From assembly GCA_002085285.1 (NCBI GenBank), contig NATK01000028.1:1-12997 (forward strand): a stretch of 12,997 nucleotides of DNA. The letters run 5' to 3'. A program made the position numbers and the translations under genes. Positions 1-7,398 of the stretch are shown here, one piece after another. Numbering within the stretch: the first letter of the stretch is position 1; every line of letters begins with the position of its first letter. The notes beneath the pieces were generated by a model. It worked only from the letters and a program-made list of their open reading frames with translations. It had not been told where the DNA came from and searched no databases. Source of the DNA: Candidatus Latescibacteria bacterium 4484_7 (lineage in GTDB: Bacteria; Krumholzibacteriota; Krumholzibacteriia; Krumholzibacteriales; Krumholzibacteriaceae).

Positions 1-354
1 CAGCGATTGGTTCTCGCGCTCTATGGCGGACATTGCCTCGTCGATCACCTTGCCGATCGTAGGCTGGGGTGCCTGCGCCTGTATCTTCTCCCACCGTGCC
101 TCGGGCGGCACCCAGAATATGTTTGCCGCGAGATACTCGTCGCGATCTTCGGGGTCAGTGTATTCGGTTTCCTGCCTGGCCTTGAGATCCTCGTATCTTT
201 CCTGGAAGGCGTCGGATATGTACTTGAGAAAGATCAGTCCAAGCACTACGTGCTTATACTCGGAGGCGTCCATGTGGCCGCGCAGCTTATCGGCCATCTC
301 CCAGAGCTTGTTCTCGAATCCAAGGTTGGCGCCGTTTTTCTCTTTTCCCTTCAT
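1..354 (-). CDS. hsdM: Type I restriction-modification methylase subunit, N-terminal part (runs off left edge)
   Basis: The minus strand encodes 118 residues with no stop before the window edge. The protein begins MKGKEKNGANLGFENKLW and contains 'LWEMADKLRGHMDASEYKHVVLGLIFLKYISDAFQ' in two overlapping pieces, the classical helical N-terminal domain of HsdM. That domain is followed by 'EYLAANIFWVPPEARWEKI', also usual in this family. HsdM is the SAM-dependent adenine methylase that works with HsdS and HsdR. The catalytic domain with its NPPY motif lies outside the window, so activity cannot be judged. The start is the ATG at 354, preceded by AGAGGA six bases upstream and by a good promoter. 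Restriction and specificity subunits, if present, should lie to the left. About one quarter of a usual HsdM is visible. Confidence 0.9.
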   Translation of the reverse strand, partial: MKGKEKNGANLGFENKLWEMADKLRGHMDASEYKHVVLGLIFLKYISDAFQERYEDLKARQETEYTDPEDRDEYLAANIFWVPPEARWEKIQAQAPQPTIGKVIDEAMSAIERENQSL

Positions 355-854
355 AATATTCCTCTGTGTATTTTATGACTATTTATAATTATACATCGCT
401 GCTATCATTTCTTTAATAATCGTTTCCTCGATCGTTCAAGCAGCAGAACTTGGACTTCAAGTTGACGCAATTCTTTAATTGAAACACTAACTGATATAAC
501 ATTAGCAATTAAAATATAATCACGAAAGCTTTATCGGTTGAGCTGTTTTATGCCCGATCCGGTAATGGCTGCTATCTTACCAAAGAATTGTTGCGTTAAG
601 TCTGAACGAGATTCCCATACGAAGCAAAAAGAATTAACTTGAGCTTACCAACAATATAGCCATTTCTGATGCTGTTCAAGCCACCGCGGACTCGACCTCC
701 CCAGTCCCGCAATTTGCCTTGGATGCGCAAATGTTAAAACGCGGTATTCCTTGCCTGCAATTGCCGCAATTTGTGCCTTTACGTATGGTTGAAAATCAGA
801 CAGCGGACAGGTGGAACTCCTTTTAACCGTCTTGACCCATTCAACCTTGACAAA
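355..854. other. AT-rich non-coding gap of about 500 bp
   Basis: No convincing gene lies between the hsdM start and the dipeptidase stop. The first 250 bases are clearly richer in A+T than the flanking genes. Both neighbours are on the minus strand, so this gap holds the hsdM promoter and the dipeptidase 3' end. I found no hairpin with a T-run after the dipeptidase stop, no tRNA-like fold and no protein-like reading frame. The size and base composition would fit the edge of an acquired restriction-modification block, but no repeats or integrase mark such a boundary. Confidence 0.5.
388..416 (-). promoter_or_regulatory. Probable promoter of hsdM
   Basis: On the minus strand a perfect TATAAT (388-393) lies 17 bases from a poor -35 hexamer TTAAAG (411-416). 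Transcription would start near 381, giving a leader of about 27 bases with the AGAGGA ribosome site. This is a motif match only. Confidence 0.5.
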
Positions 855-2333
855 TCAAAACCGCTCGTCGTACTTCGTCCAGAGGTCGTCGCCGAGCTTC
901 CAGTAGGCTGCCGTGGCACGCTCGCAGAGCTTGTAGCTGTAGTCGGAGAGATAGTGCGCAGCCTTCGCCGGATCCTCCTTGTACAACCTTACCGCTTCGT
1001 CCTCCACCCGGCGCTGACTGTCGAACTCCTCCTTTTCAATGGCATCCCTTACCTTGTAAACGTCGTATCTCATGTCGCCCCACCTGTGCGCCGCTATCGT
1101 GCTTGCGCGGTTCACCGCCCACCAGGCGCTCTCCCGCGTATAAGGCGGACGCCCGTCCTCGTCGTCGCCATACTTAAATGAAGGGGGCAGATCCTCTATC
1201 GAGCAGTACAGAGGCACATGGACCGTCATCGCCGGGTTGTCCCATCCGAACCAAACTAGCCCGCCGACCGGGTCGGGGAGCCAGTCGCGCGACTGGCTTA
1301 TGAACGAGTAAATACAGTAGTATCGTGCGATCGTTCTCTCGCCGAGCTTGCCGAGTCCGCCGTTTATCTTCCAGAGCGGCATCTGATCGTAGTTCATGAA
1401 TGGATTGGCATAAGGGCTCTTTACAGCCTTGCCATCCTTGTCTTCAACGATCATGAATTTCGTCATGTCGAACTCGGTGCCCTCGTACGTATCCGCGAAT
1501 ATCTTCATCAGCTCTTCCACCGAAACCTTTTCCTCGGGCTTTATCGCAAATGGGAAGTTCTCGCCGTTCGGGTCGAGCTTGAGCGAAGGAGCCAGCAGAT
1601 CGTAGACACGCCATTCGCGCCTTCTCGCCCACATGGACTTGCGGTCGGCATAGGCATAGCAGAACTCGAAGGGCTTGCCGCTCTTGGGGTCCCAGAGCCC
1701 CATCTCCTTGGCCCTCGAGAAAACGTTCTTCGAGGCCATAAAGTTGTCCTTGTCCTTGAGATTGATCTGGCGAATCCTGCTCGCATTGGCGTTCACCGTG
1801 ACCTCGTCGTCCGGTACCCGCTGGGCTGCCCAAACGGCGCCGACACGCCCCTGTCCGGGACCAACGATCTCCATAACCCACACTTCCTTGGTGTCCGCTA
1901 TCGTGAGACACTCGCCCCAGTCGTTGTAACCATACTTGGCGAGCAGCTTGCCTGCGAGCTTTATCGCTCCGCGCGCCGTCTTGCACCGCTCGGCCATCAG
2001 GCGGGTCAGCTCGTAGAGATTCAAGAGACCCTTGTCGCTCTTCATGATCTCCTTGCCCTCGAATGTCGATTCGCCAATCGAGCCTGCAGGATGCTTCATG
2101 TGGGGCACGACGCTGATCCACGTACGCCCGTCGTGCCCGTCGCAGGCGTGCGACGTTATGACGGAGCCGTCCGCCGTGGCGAGCCTGCCTGCGGCGATCG
2201 TCGTGCACCCCTCTGGGTAACCCCTCTCACGCGAGTTGGCTACGACCGAAGAGGGCGAAAAAATCAATGAAACCGCTACGACCACAGTGGCCGCGATCGA
2301 AATCAGAACAAGTGCCTTCGAAATTCTGCCCAT
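855..2333 (-). CDS. Secreted C69-family dipeptidase
   Basis: This 492-residue protein belongs to peptidase family C69 (PepD-like, N-terminal nucleophile hydrolases). These enzymes mature by self-cleavage so that an internal cysteine becomes the N-terminal nucleophile, and they cut dipeptides. The nucleophile is expected at Cys43 in 'CTTIAAGRLATADGSVI'. The block 'WGECLTIADTKEVWVMEI' and the following 'GRVGAVWAAQRVPDDEV' are family signatures. Residues 1-32 form a signal peptide (basic MGRISK, then a hydrophobic stretch), so the enzyme should act outside the cytoplasm. I chose the ATG at 2333 because the signal peptide begins there and GGCGGAAG precedes it; a GTG/TTG-type start up to 63 bases earlier would spoil the signal peptide. 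It is divergent from the membrane protein at 2474. A second, broken copy of part of this gene lies at 4158-4253. Confidence 0.88.
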   Translation of the reverse strand: MGRISKALVLISIAATVVVAVSLIFSPSSVVANSRERGYPEGCTTIAAGRLATADGSVITSHACDGHDGRTWISVVPHMKHPAGSIGESTFEGKEIMKSDKGLLNLYELTRLMAERCKTARGAIKLAGKLLAKYGYNDWGECLTIADTKEVWVMEIVGPGQGRVGAVWAAQRVPDDEVTVNANASRIRQINLKDKDNFMASKNVFSRAKEMGLWDPKSGKPFEFCYAYADRKSMWARRREWRVYDLLAPSLKLDPNGENFPFAIKPEEKVSVEELMKIFADTYEGTEFDMTKFMIVEDKDGKAVKSPYANPFMNYDQMPLWKINGGLGKLGERTIARYYCIYSFISQSRDWLPDPVGGLVWFGWDNPAMTVHVPLYCSIEDLPPSFKYGDDEDGRPPYTRESAWWAVNRASTIAAHRWGDMRYDVYKVRDAIEKEEFDSQRRVEDEAVRLYKEDPAKAAHYLSDYSYKLCERATAAYWKLGDDLWTKYDERF

Positions 2334-2473
2334 TACTTCCGCCTTTCTTGCTGATACGATTCGAACACGACAGTCAACAAAAAAACGAGCCGGCACGGAG
2401 CAAAACGCATTTTACTATCCGCACCGTGTGTGGTAGATTATCAAAATTCGAATGCTTAATCAAGGACTAAGGA
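2334..2473. promoter_or_regulatory. Divergent promoter region between dipeptidase and membrane protein
   Basis: These 140 bp separate two genes read in opposite directions. For the plus-strand gene, TTTACT (2411-2416) and TAGATT (2434-2439) are 17 bases apart, each matching the sigma-70 consensus at four of six positions. For the minus strand, a TTGACT lies before the dipeptidase start, but I see no good -10 partner at the right distance. No clear operator palindrome is visible. Confidence 0.4.
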
Positions 2474-4156
2474 ATGAATGCGAACGGACGGGACGAAAGC
2501 ACGCGGCGAATCAACAGACTCTTCGCTTTGATAGTACTCGCAGCGATAGGCTTTACCGTATTTCTTCCCGGACTCGGCACGAAATATTGCGACGACGACT
2601 TTCAATTCGTCTATTCCGAACCTTCAAGAGCCATTCTTTACTACTTCTCACACGACAATCCTGCCAACAGCTTTTACCGCCCGCTACAGGCTATGTTTCT
2701 CGCAGGCGTGCAGAGCCTTGCCGGACTCAATACGATCCCTATCCACGTGACAAACCTCATCCTTCACATACTGCTTGCATGGCTCGTGCTCCTTGCCATG
2801 ATGAGACTCGGCTTCTCGCTCGTGCAGAGCTTCGGCGGAGCCCTCTTCATGCTCATCTCTCAGGCGAACGTTCACGCCGTATCGAGCAACGATACACTAT
2901 CTCAAGTGGGCAGCACACTCGCGGGCGTCCTTGCCCTCTACGCCCTGATCAGGGCGATGAATGGCATCTTCAAAAAAGGGGCCGTCAAAGAAGAACGTAC
3001 AAAAAAGAACCGCAACGTCGCGGCGCATACCGATCTGCAAAACTCATCTCTTGTCCCAAAGGACACTTCGCCGGAAAGCCCGCTTTACACCTCATCTGAA
3101 AAACCATCAGCCTCAGCCGCCGAAACAGCGGGCTCTGCAAGAGGCTCCGCCTACGGATACTATATTCTCAGTGTGGTCCTCTTCGCGATCTCTCTTATAT
3201 TCAAAGAAACAGCCGTATCTTTTCTCCTGATAACGGCGGTTATGCTCTTTTCGGCAAGGTGGATACACAAACTCCCAAGGGGAAACACCGCCCTTTTACG
3301 CGCCGCCGTCCTTCTGCTGCCCTATATTGCAGTTACACTCTCTTACCTATTCGTTCGTTCACAGGTCGTAACTTCGAGGGCGGCGTTCGGCTCGAATCCG
3401 TACAACTTTCACATAGGGTTCAACATCGCGAGGAACCTCGCTCTCCTGTTTACAGCGGCGGCTTCACCGATATCGACGGTCACCCTTTACACGGCGGCAA
3501 AGACAGGGCACGCCGCTGGATTTTCCATATATATCACAGTAGCCGCGATCTTTGTCGTTCCAACTATATGCGGATTGGCACGCCTGAGGAAAAACAAGGC
3601 CGTACTTCTGGCGTTTGCCTTCTCGATACTCGCCCTCTTCCCTGCATTCCTCCTCAACCACGTGAGCGAGCTCTACGTCTACAATGCAATGCCGTTCATC
3701 GCCCTTCTCGTGGGAGCGGGATTCGGCCTGTTCGCCGAACGCTCCGACGTGAAGCTGGAAAAGACGATCGCCGTTGCAGTAGCAATCGTGGTGGGAGCGT
3801 CGAATATAGGGGCGATTGCCTCCAAGACATCGCTCATGTGGGAAAACGGTGAAAGAGCGCAGGTGATCATCACACAGCTCAAGCACACGATAAAGACACA
3901 TCCGCAATGTTCATGCCTCTATCTCGTTAACCCACAATGCGAGATGGTCGAATACTCGATCTTTACTTACAACGGCTTTCATATCGTAAAAAACTCACTC
4001 CAATACATAAAAGAATCGACCAACCGCGAAGACCTCGACATCGAGATCATCACGAGCAGTGAGTACGCCAACCTCGACAAATCCCTGCTCAAAAACTGCG
4101 TTTTCCTTACGACGACCTCGTGCAGGGGAGCTGGAGTGAAGACACTGAACGAATGA
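2474..4156 (+). CDS. GT-C-like multi-pass membrane glycosyltransferase
   Basis: This 560-residue protein has many hydrophobic segments (roughly residues 15-33, 93-110, 117-133, 142-160, 229-260, 276-295, 318-335, 350-370, 376-393, 405-420, 430-447) and a soluble C-terminal tail of about 110 residues. The first outer loop carries an acidic cluster, Asp40-Asp41-Asp42 in 'YCDDDFQFVY', where GT-C enzymes place their catalytic Asp. 'FYRPLQAM', 'HVTNLILHILLAWLV', 'FKETAVSF' (Glu245) and 'SELYVYNAMPF' echo the O-mannosyltransferase/TMTC-like group. Such enzymes use polyprenyl-phosphate sugars to glycosylate proteins or lipids outside the membrane; the substrate here is unknown. A polar Lys/Ser-rich stretch at 162-226 interrupts the membrane segments. 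The start ATG has AAGGA seven bases upstream. The general class is fairly sure; the activity is inferred. Confidence 0.72.
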   Translation: MNANGRDESTRRINRLFALIVLAAIGFTVFLPGLGTKYCDDDFQFVYSEPSRAILYYFSHDNPANSFYRPLQAMFLAGVQSLAGLNTIPIHVTNLILHILLAWLVLLAMMRLGFSLVQSFGGALFMLISQANVHAVSSNDTLSQVGSTLAGVLALYALIRAMNGIFKKGAVKEERTKKNRNVAAHTDLQNSSLVPKDTSPESPLYTSSEKPSASAAETAGSARGSAYGYYILSVVLFAISLIFKETAVSFLLITAVMLFSARWIHKLPRGNTALLRAAVLLLPYIAVTLSYLFVRSQVVTSRAAFGSNPYNFHIGFNIARNLALLFTAAASPISTVTLYTAAKTGHAAGFSIYITVAAIFVVPTICGLARLRKNKAVLLAFAFSILALFPAFLLNHVSELYVYNAMPFIALLVGAGFGLFAERSDVKLEKTIAVAVAIVVGASNIGAIASKTSLMWENGERAQVIITQLKHTIKTHPQCSCLYLVNPQCEMVEYSIFTYNGFHIVKNSLQYIKESTNREDLDIEIITSSEYANLDKSLLKNCVFLTTTSCRGAGVKTLNE

Positions 4157-4157
4157 A

Positions 4158-4253
4158 TCGTGGGTGATGGAGATCGTTGCTCACTGCCAGGGGCGTGTCG
4201 GCGCCGTTTGGGCCGCCCAGCGGGTACCGAACGTCAGTGTCAATATTGAATGA
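4158..4253 (+). pseudogene. Fragment of a C69 dipeptidase gene
   Basis: Two bases after the membrane-protein gene ends, the plus strand reads SWVMEIV, then AHCQGRVGAVWAAQRVP and NVSVNIE, then stop. The intact dipeptidase has VWVMEIV, GPGQGRVGAVWAAQRVP and DDEVTVNAN at the same place. By my alignment, 4161-4230 matches the reverse complement of 1811-1880 at 63 of 70 bases, including a 26-base identical run. After that the fragment lacks six bases and diverges. It covers roughly 30 of 492 codons and has neither the nucleophile nor a start, so it cannot be functional. It is inverted relative to the intact gene and joins directly to the duplicated sequence starting at 4248. Confidence 0.85.
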
Positions 4254-4351
4254 GCCCGCTGCCCTTATCTAACCAGAACGACCTTCCTCGCAGACTCCAA
4301 GAATGAGCCCGCTGCCCTTATCTAACCAGAACGACCTTCCTCGCAGACTCC
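4248..4351. repeat. 51-bp tandem duplication of the 3' end of the secreted repeat-protein gene
   Basis: Two identical 51-bp copies lie at 4248-4298 and 4301-4351, separated by two bases (period 53). Copy two holds the last 11 codons, including the stop (4318-4351), of the minus-strand gene plus 17 bases of its 3' flank. Copy one is therefore an orphan of that gene end, encoding SARKVVLVR and stop. It adjoins the dipeptidase fragment with a few bases of overlap. Confidence 0.95.
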
Positions 4352-6468
4352 GAGCCTGCGCTCTCGAGTCTCACTATATAAACCCCTGGAGAAACTTTTT
4401 TCCCCCTATCGTTGTCGCCCATCCAGTAGAGCCTGTGGTAGCCGACACTCGTACTGCCCTTCATCAGCGTCTTGATCCTTCTGCCGGAAATATCGAACAA
4501 CTCTATGCTCACGATCCCCTTCTCCCCGACCAGATAAGGTATCACAGTCCGGGAATTGAACGGGTTGGGGTAATTCTGGTAGAGCTTCGCCCGGACGGTC
4601 GGCACCTTTATCGGATCCGTCTGAAAGAGCCTGATTCCATTGCCCCCCGAGAATAGCTTCACCCTGTACCTATAAGCCTCTCCAGGCCTTACAGATGAAT
4701 CGACGATGCCGTATCGCCACCCGTTCTTTCTTCTCGGCACGAGATCCGTCTTGCGAAACGTTCCTGAGCTGTCTGCCCGCTCCACCGAAAAAACAGGATG
4801 CTTCAAGGCGTCGTCGGCCCGCCAGAAGAGACCGATCGACACCTCGCTCTTTACCACACTATAGTCGACGAAGTTTGCGAATCCTTCCGTCCCGTCCCTT
4901 TCGAACCTCCACAGATATAGATATACGCTATACCTCGTCCAGGCGAGCCAGCTCAAGAATGCACCGTTGTCACCGTCACAAACGACCTCTGTATGGCTGA
5001 TATAGCTCCCTCCGCAACCATGAATCAAATCGTGTGATTTGAAAGTGAATTTTCCAGCACCATCTATAGATGCAGCACAAACCGAAGTGTTGTCTTTCTC
5101 CCGATCCATCCAGCCGAGCATCGTCGAGCCTTCGTCGCTCGAAACTATACTTTCATACCACGCTGAACGCGCTGCATCGTTCACGCGGATACTTCCACCC
5201 CATAGAAGAGCCCCATCCGACCCGACGGCGGCTACGTGAAGCCCTGTGCGGCCTTCTCCTTCCATGCAGCTTGCAAAGAGAAAGTTAGAGACATTTTGCT
5301 CTACACCTCTGAGGTGCCCCACACCGATACCACCGATATACCTTCTGCTGTAATAAGGGATTGGAAAAATCAAGGTGTAGGGATCGACATCCGCGGCCTT
5401 CGCCTCTGCAGTGACCTCTTCCTCCGGGCTCACACTTACCCAGGAAACGAGCACACGCCCCTTGCCGGCCATGGCTACGTGCGGATAACCTTCATCGAAG
5501 GTGGCAGCCGAGACCTTTACACCTTCAGTGCGCCACATGCTATTGCCGTTTCCATCGAGCCTCTGAGCGTAGATATCCCAGTTGCCTTCCCTTTGGTCCA
5601 TCCATGCAACGACGACTCCTCCCATTCCATCGCCGCAGATATCCTCTCTTCCCTGATCTCCTTCCGCGCTGCACACAGAAACTGCGCCTATCTTCCAGCG
5701 AACGAGGCATCTCGCATCTATTCTTTGGGCTGCGATATCCCAATCGCCGCCTCTGTACTCCATCCATGTAACTATCGCACTTTCTCCGCCAATTGAAGCG
5801 ATGCGCGGGCCGAACACCGTTCGGTCACGAGAGCTTATGCACACGCCATTGACGGCGGGTACAACAGACCCGTTACCGCTTACTCTCGCAGCAAAGACCG
5901 CAGAACTCCGGCCTGAACGAACCCTCCACACCAAGAACGCTCCACCCCTCGAATCAGCCGCCATATCGAATGCCTCCGGATCGACGAGAGCAGAACTGAT
6001 TACGGTTCGCTTTCCCTGCCATGCGGGCGAACCGTATCTATCGAGCTTTCTTGCTGCAAGGATCCAGCTCTCCGCGCCCCTCTCGATCCATCCAACGATC
6101 AACCCTCCGTCCGGCGTTGCAACGGCGTGCGGCCCGTACTTCGCCTCGAGGCCGCTACAAATCTCCACACCAGAGGAATCCCACAGGGGAACGCCGTACC
6201 TGTTTGCCGCATATGCTATCACGGCGGATACAGAATCTCTGTCTTCCGCCCAAACGAGAAAGGCAGCGTTCGATTTATTTGATAAAAGAATTGGCGCCGG
6301 GTAACCGTAATGTGCAGGAACGGGAAATTCAGAAACAAGAATCGGCCCGATGTCGCCCGCAGATAGCCCTTCGTCTGCACCATAGACTATAATCGAAAGT
6401 ATAAGAAGATCCGATACAGCAATCCTCAACCCCGGGCAATACAGATGAACAAAAAGGCAAAGCCTCAA
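4318..6468 (-). CDS. Secreted repeat protein with FN3-like module and type IX-style C-terminal sorting domain
   Basis: This 716-residue protein begins with a hydrophobic stretch (about residues 14-30, 'LRIAVSDLLILSIIVYG') that may be a signal peptide. Residues 50-520 hold about nine units of 54 residues, each centred on a Trp: W73, W127, W181, W235, W289, W343, a degenerate unit near 399, W453 and W507. The best units read 'AWMDQREGNWDIYAQRLD' followed by 'GNGNSMWRTEGVKVS', a pattern that suggests beta-propeller blades. Residues 530-622 look fibronectin-III-like. Residues 628-716 start with 'LYQNYPNPFNSRTVIPY' and end 'SPGVYIVRLESAGSESARKV', the FlgD-like/type A sorting domain used by type IX secretion. 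The function is unknown; a surface or exported adhesin-like or binding role is inferred. The TTG at 6468 is only the furthest possible start and lacks a ribosome site, so the 5' end is uncertain. Confidence 0.8.
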   Translation of the reverse strand: MRLCLFVHLYCPGLRIAVSDLLILSIIVYGADEGLSAGDIGPILVSEFPVPAHYGYPAPILLSNKSNAAFLVWAEDRDSVSAVIAYAANRYGVPLWDSSGVEICSGLEAKYGPHAVATPDGGLIVGWIERGAESWILAARKLDRYGSPAWQGKRTVISSALVDPEAFDMAADSRGGAFLVWRVRSGRSSAVFAARVSGNGSVVPAVNGVCISSRDRTVFGPRIASIGGESAIVTWMEYRGGDWDIAAQRIDARCLVRWKIGAVSVCSAEGDQGREDICGDGMGGVVVAWMDQREGNWDIYAQRLDGNGNSMWRTEGVKVSAATFDEGYPHVAMAGKGRVLVSWVSVSPEEEVTAEAKAADVDPYTLIFPIPYYSRRYIGGIGVGHLRGVEQNVSNFLFASCMEGEGRTGLHVAAVGSDGALLWGGSIRVNDAARSAWYESIVSSDEGSTMLGWMDREKDNTSVCAASIDGAGKFTFKSHDLIHGCGGSYISHTEVVCDGDNGAFLSWLAWTRYSVYLYLWRFERDGTEGFANFVDYSVVKSEVSIGLFWRADDALKHPVFSVERADSSGTFRKTDLVPRRKNGWRYGIVDSSVRPGEAYRYRVKLFSGGNGIRLFQTDPIKVPTVRAKLYQNYPNPFNSRTVIPYLVGEKGIVSIELFDISGRRIKTLMKGSTSVGYHRLYWMGDNDRGKKVSPGVYIVRLESAGSESARKVVLVR

Positions 6469-6632
6469 GTGCCGAAGCCATCAACCGCATCATGCGTTTC
6501 AACAATTCTCCAGGAACTTCATTATGCAAATATAACATGCGCATCTTTACAATCCTCCACCAGGGCCACCACAAAGCGATGCAGCTCGAGCGATATCGAT
6601 TCTATCGGTTTGGCAGAATGATTTGAAGGTCC

Positions 6633-6665
6633 AGACCGCGGGCCCGAGGCAGGCCGGGTCTTTTT
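6633..6665 (+). terminator. Hairpin followed by five T, plus strand
   Basis: Bases 6633-6644 pair with 6652-6661 (ten base pairs, two single-base bulges, seven-base loop), and TTTTT follows. This has the form of an intrinsic terminator on the plus strand. No plus-strand gene is visible upstream, because the repeat-protein gene runs the other way. It may end a small transcript or simply be a leader hairpin of the minus-strand gene. Confidence 0.4.
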
Positions 6666-6816
6666 CCGTTCCCTTCACTTTCCATTCTTATATATATAAC
6701 AGAAACATTGAAAATGCAAGCAAAAAATCTCCGAACAACCGAACGGTGCCGCCCTTCACCTGGATCTCTGCGAGTCCCGGCTATCATAATTGCAATGCGG
6801 AGAGCAAACAAAATGT

Positions 6817-6848
6817 TTAAGGGGACGACCGCCCAGCCGTCCCCTTAA
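6817..6848 (-). terminator. Probable terminator after ferritin
   Basis: TTAAGGGGACG (6817-6827) and CGTCCCCTTAA (6838-6848) form a perfect 11-bp stem with a ten-base loop. On the minus strand the hairpin lies about 28 bases after the ferritin stop and is followed by AAACATTTTGTTTG, a loose T-rich tail. It is the first strong hairpin after the five-gene run, so it probably ends that transcript. Confidence 0.65.
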
Positions 6849-6876
6849 GATTCGTGCATTCAGAGCCGAACCGGTT

Positions 6877-7392
6877 TTACTCGCCGGTCGCCTGAGGAGG
6901 CTTGTATGCTCGTGCTCCAAGCTCCTTGTCGAGCATGAGCAGAGCATTGCCCGTCTCGCCTATGAGCTCGAGCTGCCGTGCGATCTTTGAGGTCGAAGAT
7001 TCCTCTTCGACCTGTTCATCTACGAACCATTGGAGCATCCCTTGAGAGGCATAGTCGTTCTCTTCACGGGATAGCTTCATCAGATCGTTTATCCTGCCCG
7101 ATATGAACTGCTCGTGCTTGTAGGCAGCCTGAAACACCTCGAGCGCCGATATCCACTCGAGCTGGGGCTTCTCGATCGCCTCGAGCTCGACCTTGCCGTC
7201 GCGCTCCACAATGTGATCGAAAAACTTCTGCGCGTGAAGCATCTCTTCGAGCACCTGAACGTGCATCCACTGAGCCATACCATCGAGTCCTATGGAATGA
7301 AGGTAAGCAGCCATCGAGTAGTACAGGTAAGCCGAAAATAGCTCGTGGTTGATCTGCTCGTTGAAAGCCTTCCTGATCTTCTCGTTAATCAT
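6877..7392 (-). CDS. ftnA: Bacterial non-haem ferritin
   Basis: This 171-residue protein has the full length and sequence of a bacterial ferritin, which oxidises Fe(II) at a di-iron site and stores it as a mineral inside a 24-subunit shell. Glu17, Tyr24, Glu49, Glu50, His53, Glu94, Glu126, Gln127, Glu129 and Glu130 sit at the same numbers as the ferroxidase and third-iron-site residues known in E. coli FtnA, so the centre looks intact. There is no haem-binding Met pattern suggesting bacterioferritin. The ATG at 7392 lies six bases after the desulfoferrodoxin stop, and its GGAGG ribosome site overlaps the end of that gene, so the two are co-transcribed. In this setting it should limit free iron during oxidative stress. 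Confidence 0.95.
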   Translation of the reverse strand: MINEKIRKAFNEQINHELFSAYLYYSMAAYLHSIGLDGMAQWMHVQVLEEMLHAQKFFDHIVERDGKVELEAIEKPQLEWISALEVFQAAYKHEQFISGRINDLMKLSREENDYASQGMLQWFVDEQVEEESSTSKIARQLELIGETGNALLMLDKELGARAYKPPQATGE

Positions 7393-7398
7393 CGCCGA

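Larger units (their letters stand above)
6469..6876. other. Non-coding gap with a possible leader and two hairpins
   Basis: These 408 bp separate the repeat-protein gene from ferritin, both on the minus strand. A minus-strand promoter candidate has TTGCAT (6714-6719) and TATATA (6691-6696), 17 bases apart. Further down, GGAGG (6554-6558) sits nine bases before an ATG at 6544. That ATG opens a 71-codon frame (to 6329) overlapping the repeat-protein gene out of frame, and its product looks like no known protein. The gap also holds the ferritin-side hairpin at 6817-6848 and a plus-strand hairpin with a T-run at 6633-6665. Nothing else is recognisable. Confidence 0.5.

Noticed and set aside
1444..2208. 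Long open frames overlapping the dipeptidase on the same strand
   Set aside because: They are Arg/Gly-rich out-of-frame shadows of a gene with clear family motifs.
4248..4351. CRISPR-like array
   Set aside because: Only two copies, a two-base spacer, and one copy is the coding end of a gene.
6600..6665. tRNA-like GC-rich stretch
   Set aside because: No acceptor, anticodon or T-arm can be built; it is a single hairpin followed by T residues.
6602..6811. Short minus-strand frame of 69 codons in the gap before the repeat-protein gene
   Set aside because: No ribosome site, no recognisable composition, and it crosses the hairpin and promoter candidates.
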